A stretch of 64,000 nucleotides of DNA from Streptomyces iconiensis (GTDB lineage: Bacteria; Actinomycetota; Actinomycetes; Streptomycetales; Streptomycetaceae), in contig NZ_JANCPR020000050.1 in assembly GCF_028657195.3 (NCBI RefSeq), forward strand, positions 1 to 64,000. Reading direction: 5' to 3'. The translations under genes were made by a program, and so were the position numbers. Below the pieces are notes generated by a model. It saw nothing but the letters and a program-made list of their open reading frames with translations, had not been told where the DNA came from and did no database searches. Shown one piece after another: positions 61,967 to 64,000 of this stretch. How positions within the stretch are numbered: position 1 is the first letter of the stretch; each line of letters begins with the position of its first letter.

Positions 61967-64000
61967 ATGACCGGCGAACCGTCCCCCGCGTCCCGCCATG
62001 ACACGGATTCCGCATCCGCGAGAGGGCCCCGGAACGACCAGCCGGCTGCGGCAACGACTGAGGATGGGGCGACGGCTGCGGGCCGGGCAACGACTGAGGG
62101 CGGGGCGACGGCTGCGGTGCGGGTCGGGGCGACGACCGTGCAGGCGAACACTGCTGTGGCCGAACCCCGGGCCGCGCCGCGCACCGCAGAGCGCCCGGGA
62201 GCAGAGCACCCGGGCGACGTCCCGGGGGACCCTTCGGCCGGACGGTCAGCCGGTACGGCGCCCGGGCCGAACTCCGGTTCCGCTTCCGGCGGTCGGGGCT
62301 CGGAGGCGGCGCGGACGAGAACCATCGCGCTCGCCGTCACGGCCTTCACCGCCGTCGTGCTGCTGCTCGCCGCGCTCTCACTCTGCGTAGGGGCAGGAGA
62401 GGTGGGGCCCGGCGGCGTACTGGACTATCTGCTCAACCGTGACGGTGCCCGCGACAACGCGCGTCTCGCGCTCGTCGTGGGCGATCTGCGGCTGCCCCGC
62501 ACCCTCACCGGGCTCCTCGTCGGCTCGGCGCTCGGTGTCGCGGGCTGCCTGCTCCAGGCCGTCACCCGTAATCCCTTGGCCGAGACGGGACTTCTGGGGG
62601 TCAACGCGGGCGCCTCGCTCGGGGTCGTCGCCGGTATCGCGCTGCTCGGCTTCTCCTCCGGATTCGCCTACCTCGTCTGCGCGTTCGCCGGTGCCGTCGT
62701 CGCCAGCGGCCTCGTCCTGCTGATCGCGGGACGCAAGGGCGGCGGCTCCCCGATGCGGCTCATCCTGGCCGGGGCCGCGCTCGGCGCCACCTTCGGCGGC
62801 ATCACCAACGTCATCGTCGTCAACTCCGCCGAGACCTACGACCGGTTCCGCTTCTGGGTCCTCGGGTCGCTCGCCGGGGTCGAGGGCAGCGGCGAACTCG
62901 TACGGCTCGCGCCCGTGCTCGCGCTCGGCTTCCTCATCGCGCTGCTCGTCGCGCGCCCGCTGTCGGCGCTCGCGCTCGGCGACGACCTCGCGCGGGGGCT
63001 CGGACATCGCCCGCCCGTCATCCGTACGGTCGTCGCCGTCGCCGTCACCCTGCTGACCGCGGCTGCTGTCGCGCTCTCCGGACCCATCTCCTTCCTCGGC
63101 CTCCTCGCGGGGTTCCTCGCCCGCGCCCTCGCCGGAACCAGGCTCGCAGCCCGGCTGTTGCTCGCCGGGCTCATCGGCGCAGCCGTCCTCATGGCCGCCG
63201 ATGTCGCCGCGCGGGTGGTCTCGCGCCCTTACGAGGCACCCGTCTCCGTGATCGTGGCGCTGCTCGGCGCACCCGTACTGATCGCGATCGTACGGTCGCG
63301 TCACCTCACGTCGATGGGCGCGACGGAACCCGCGGAGGAGTCCCCGCGACCGGGCGGGCGCCGTCGCAGGTTCACCCTTCACGCACCGTTCGGCGTCCGG
63401 AAGGGAGGGGCTTCGGAACGGGCGAGGACCGGAGCACGGCTCCCGGGGCGGGAACGGCTCCCGCGGCGGGAACGGCCCCCCGGGCGCGAACTGCTCCTGC
63501 GGCGCGGCGGGTTCTCGGTGCTCGTACCCGGCAGGCCGGCGCTCGCGGCGACGGCACTGGCCGCGCTGCTCGTCGTGGGTGTCGTCGTGTCGGCGTACGC
63601 GGGGCAGAGCGACATGACGGTGGGGCGCACGTTCCAGGCGGTGCTGGGATACGGGGACCATTTCGACGTACTCCTCGTGCAGAAGTTCCGGCTGGGCCGG
63701 ATCGTCGCGGGCCTGGCGGCAGGCGCCGCGCTGGGACTGGCGGGCTGTCTGACACAGACGCTGGCGCGCAACAGGCTGGCGACGCCGGAACTGCTGGGCG
63801 TCAACGACGGCGCGACGGCCGCCGTCCTGCTCAGCGTCACGCTCAGCGCGACGGGCACGTTCGGCGCCTGGTGGGCGGGGCCCCTGGGCGCGCTCGCCGC
63901 CGTCCTCGTCGTGACGGCGGTCTCCGGCGGCCTCGGGCAGCGCGGCTACCGCGTCCTGGTGGTCGGCCTCGCCATGTCGGCGCTGGCCTCCGCCGTGACA
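61967..64000 (+). CDS. Fused FecCD-type iron-siderophore ABC permease (3' end outside window)
   Basis: An open frame from ATG 61967 (GGGAAAGGG upstream) runs off the right edge, about 678 codons seen. Two FecCD permease units lie in one chain. The first begins with TM1 near residue 125 and includes LRLPRTLTGLLVGSALGVAG, NPLAETGLLGVNAGASLGVV and VSRPYEAPVSVIVALLGAPV. An Arg/Gly/Pro-rich linker (about residues 448-520) precedes the second, with FRLGRIVAGLAAGAALGLAG and LATPELLGVNDGATAA. Fused halves are as in FhuB. The ~115-residue N-terminal extension is Ala/Gly/Thr-rich repeats and unusual. It imports ferric siderophore with an ATPase and binding protein encoded outside. Confidence 0.93.
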   Translation, partial: MTGEPSPASRHDTDSASARGPRNDQPAAATTEDGATAAGRATTEGGATAAVRVGATTVQANTAVAEPRAAPRTAERPGAEHPGDVPGDPSAGRSAGTAPGPNSGSASGGRGSEAARTRTIALAVTAFTAVVLLLAALSLCVGAGEVGPGGVLDYLLNRDGARDNARLALVVGDLRLPRTLTGLLVGSALGVAGCLLQAVTRNPLAETGLLGVNAGASLGVVAGIALLGFSSGFAYLVCAFAGAVVASGLVLLIAGRKGGGSPMRLILAGAALGATFGGITNVIVVNSAETYDRFRFWVLGSLAGVEGSGELVRLAPVLALGFLIALLVARPLSALALGDDLARGLGHRPPVIRTVVAVAVTLLTAAAVALSGPISFLGLLAGFLARALAGTRLAARLLLAGLIGAAVLMAADVAARVVSRPYEAPVSVIVALLGAPVLIAIVRSRHLTSMGATEPAEESPRPGGRRRRFTLHAPFGVRKGGASERARTGARLPGRERLPRRERPPGRELLLRRGGFSVLVPGRPALAATALAALLVVGVVVSAYAGQSDMTVGRTFQAVLGYGDHFDVLLVQKFRLGRIVAGLAAGAALGLAGCLTQTLARNRLATPELLGVNDGATAAVLLSVTLSATGTFGAWWAGPLGALAAVLVVTAVSGGLGQRGYRVLVVGLAMSALASAVT

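Overview
The window is high-GC actinobacterial DNA, almost certainly from a Streptomyces chromosome. The lipB-lipA-small ORF-DUF4191-RDD-glnA run matches the conserved Streptomyces core order. GTG starts, 4-bp ATGA/GTGA gene overlaps, a GlnR operator before glnA and two 19-bp DmdR-type iron boxes agree with this. Assignments come from reading translated sequence and motifs; no database search was run.

Layout. 1-5.2 kb: tail of a TPR protein, an orphan NarL-type histidine kinase, an ArsC-like protein, and a divergent LysR/MFS pair. 5.1-13.2 kb: conserved core with an NsdA-like TPR regulator, lipoate synthesis (lipB, lipA), two small membrane proteins and glutamine synthetase glnA. 13.2-16.8 kb: a lower-GC accessory patch holding a Shedu-like (DUF4263) nuclease gene coupled to a small unknown gene, flanked by decayed gene fragments. 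16.8-26.1 kb: polyprenyl synthetase plus TPR protein, a Tat-type polysaccharide deacetylase-like protein, a tandem-repeat block, a long-form GAPDH, a secreted protein and an MMPL transporter. 26.4-34.8 kb: one very large single-module reducing polyketide synthase (KS-AT-DH-cMT-ER-KR-ACP) overlapping a free methyltransferase gene.

35-47 kb: a metallo-beta-lactamase-fold hydrolase divergent from a GatC-like/amidase pair and a TetR regulator, tied together by a shared motif CTTTGCGTTA. Then come RNase H, two NAD(P)-binding proteins, glutathione peroxidase, a SpoIIE phosphatase, a WYL regulator, an acyl-CoA synthetase-like enzyme and a heme-binding ferric-reductase-like membrane protein. Two back-to-back gene remnants follow at 47.1-47.7 kb.

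47.7-64 kb is the most unusual part. A five-gene minus-strand operon (GHMP kinase, cysteine-synthase-like PLP enzyme, ATP-grasp ligase, MFS exporter, methyltransferase) looks like a compact route that makes, ligates and exports an unusual amino-acid product. Next to it is a Family 2B encapsulin shell (with a cyclic-nucleotide-binding domain) overlapping a cysteine desulfurase with a long disordered N-terminus, the likely cargo. Beyond that is a 2,3-dihydroxybenzoate (DHB) operon (dehydrogenase, isochorismate synthase, DHB-AMP ligase, isochorismatase, free-standing carrier protein) under one iron box, divergent from a fused iron-siderophore permease under a second iron box. No NRPS condensation domain is seen in the window, so whether the ATP-grasp/PLP operon builds the DHB siderophore is an open and attractive question.
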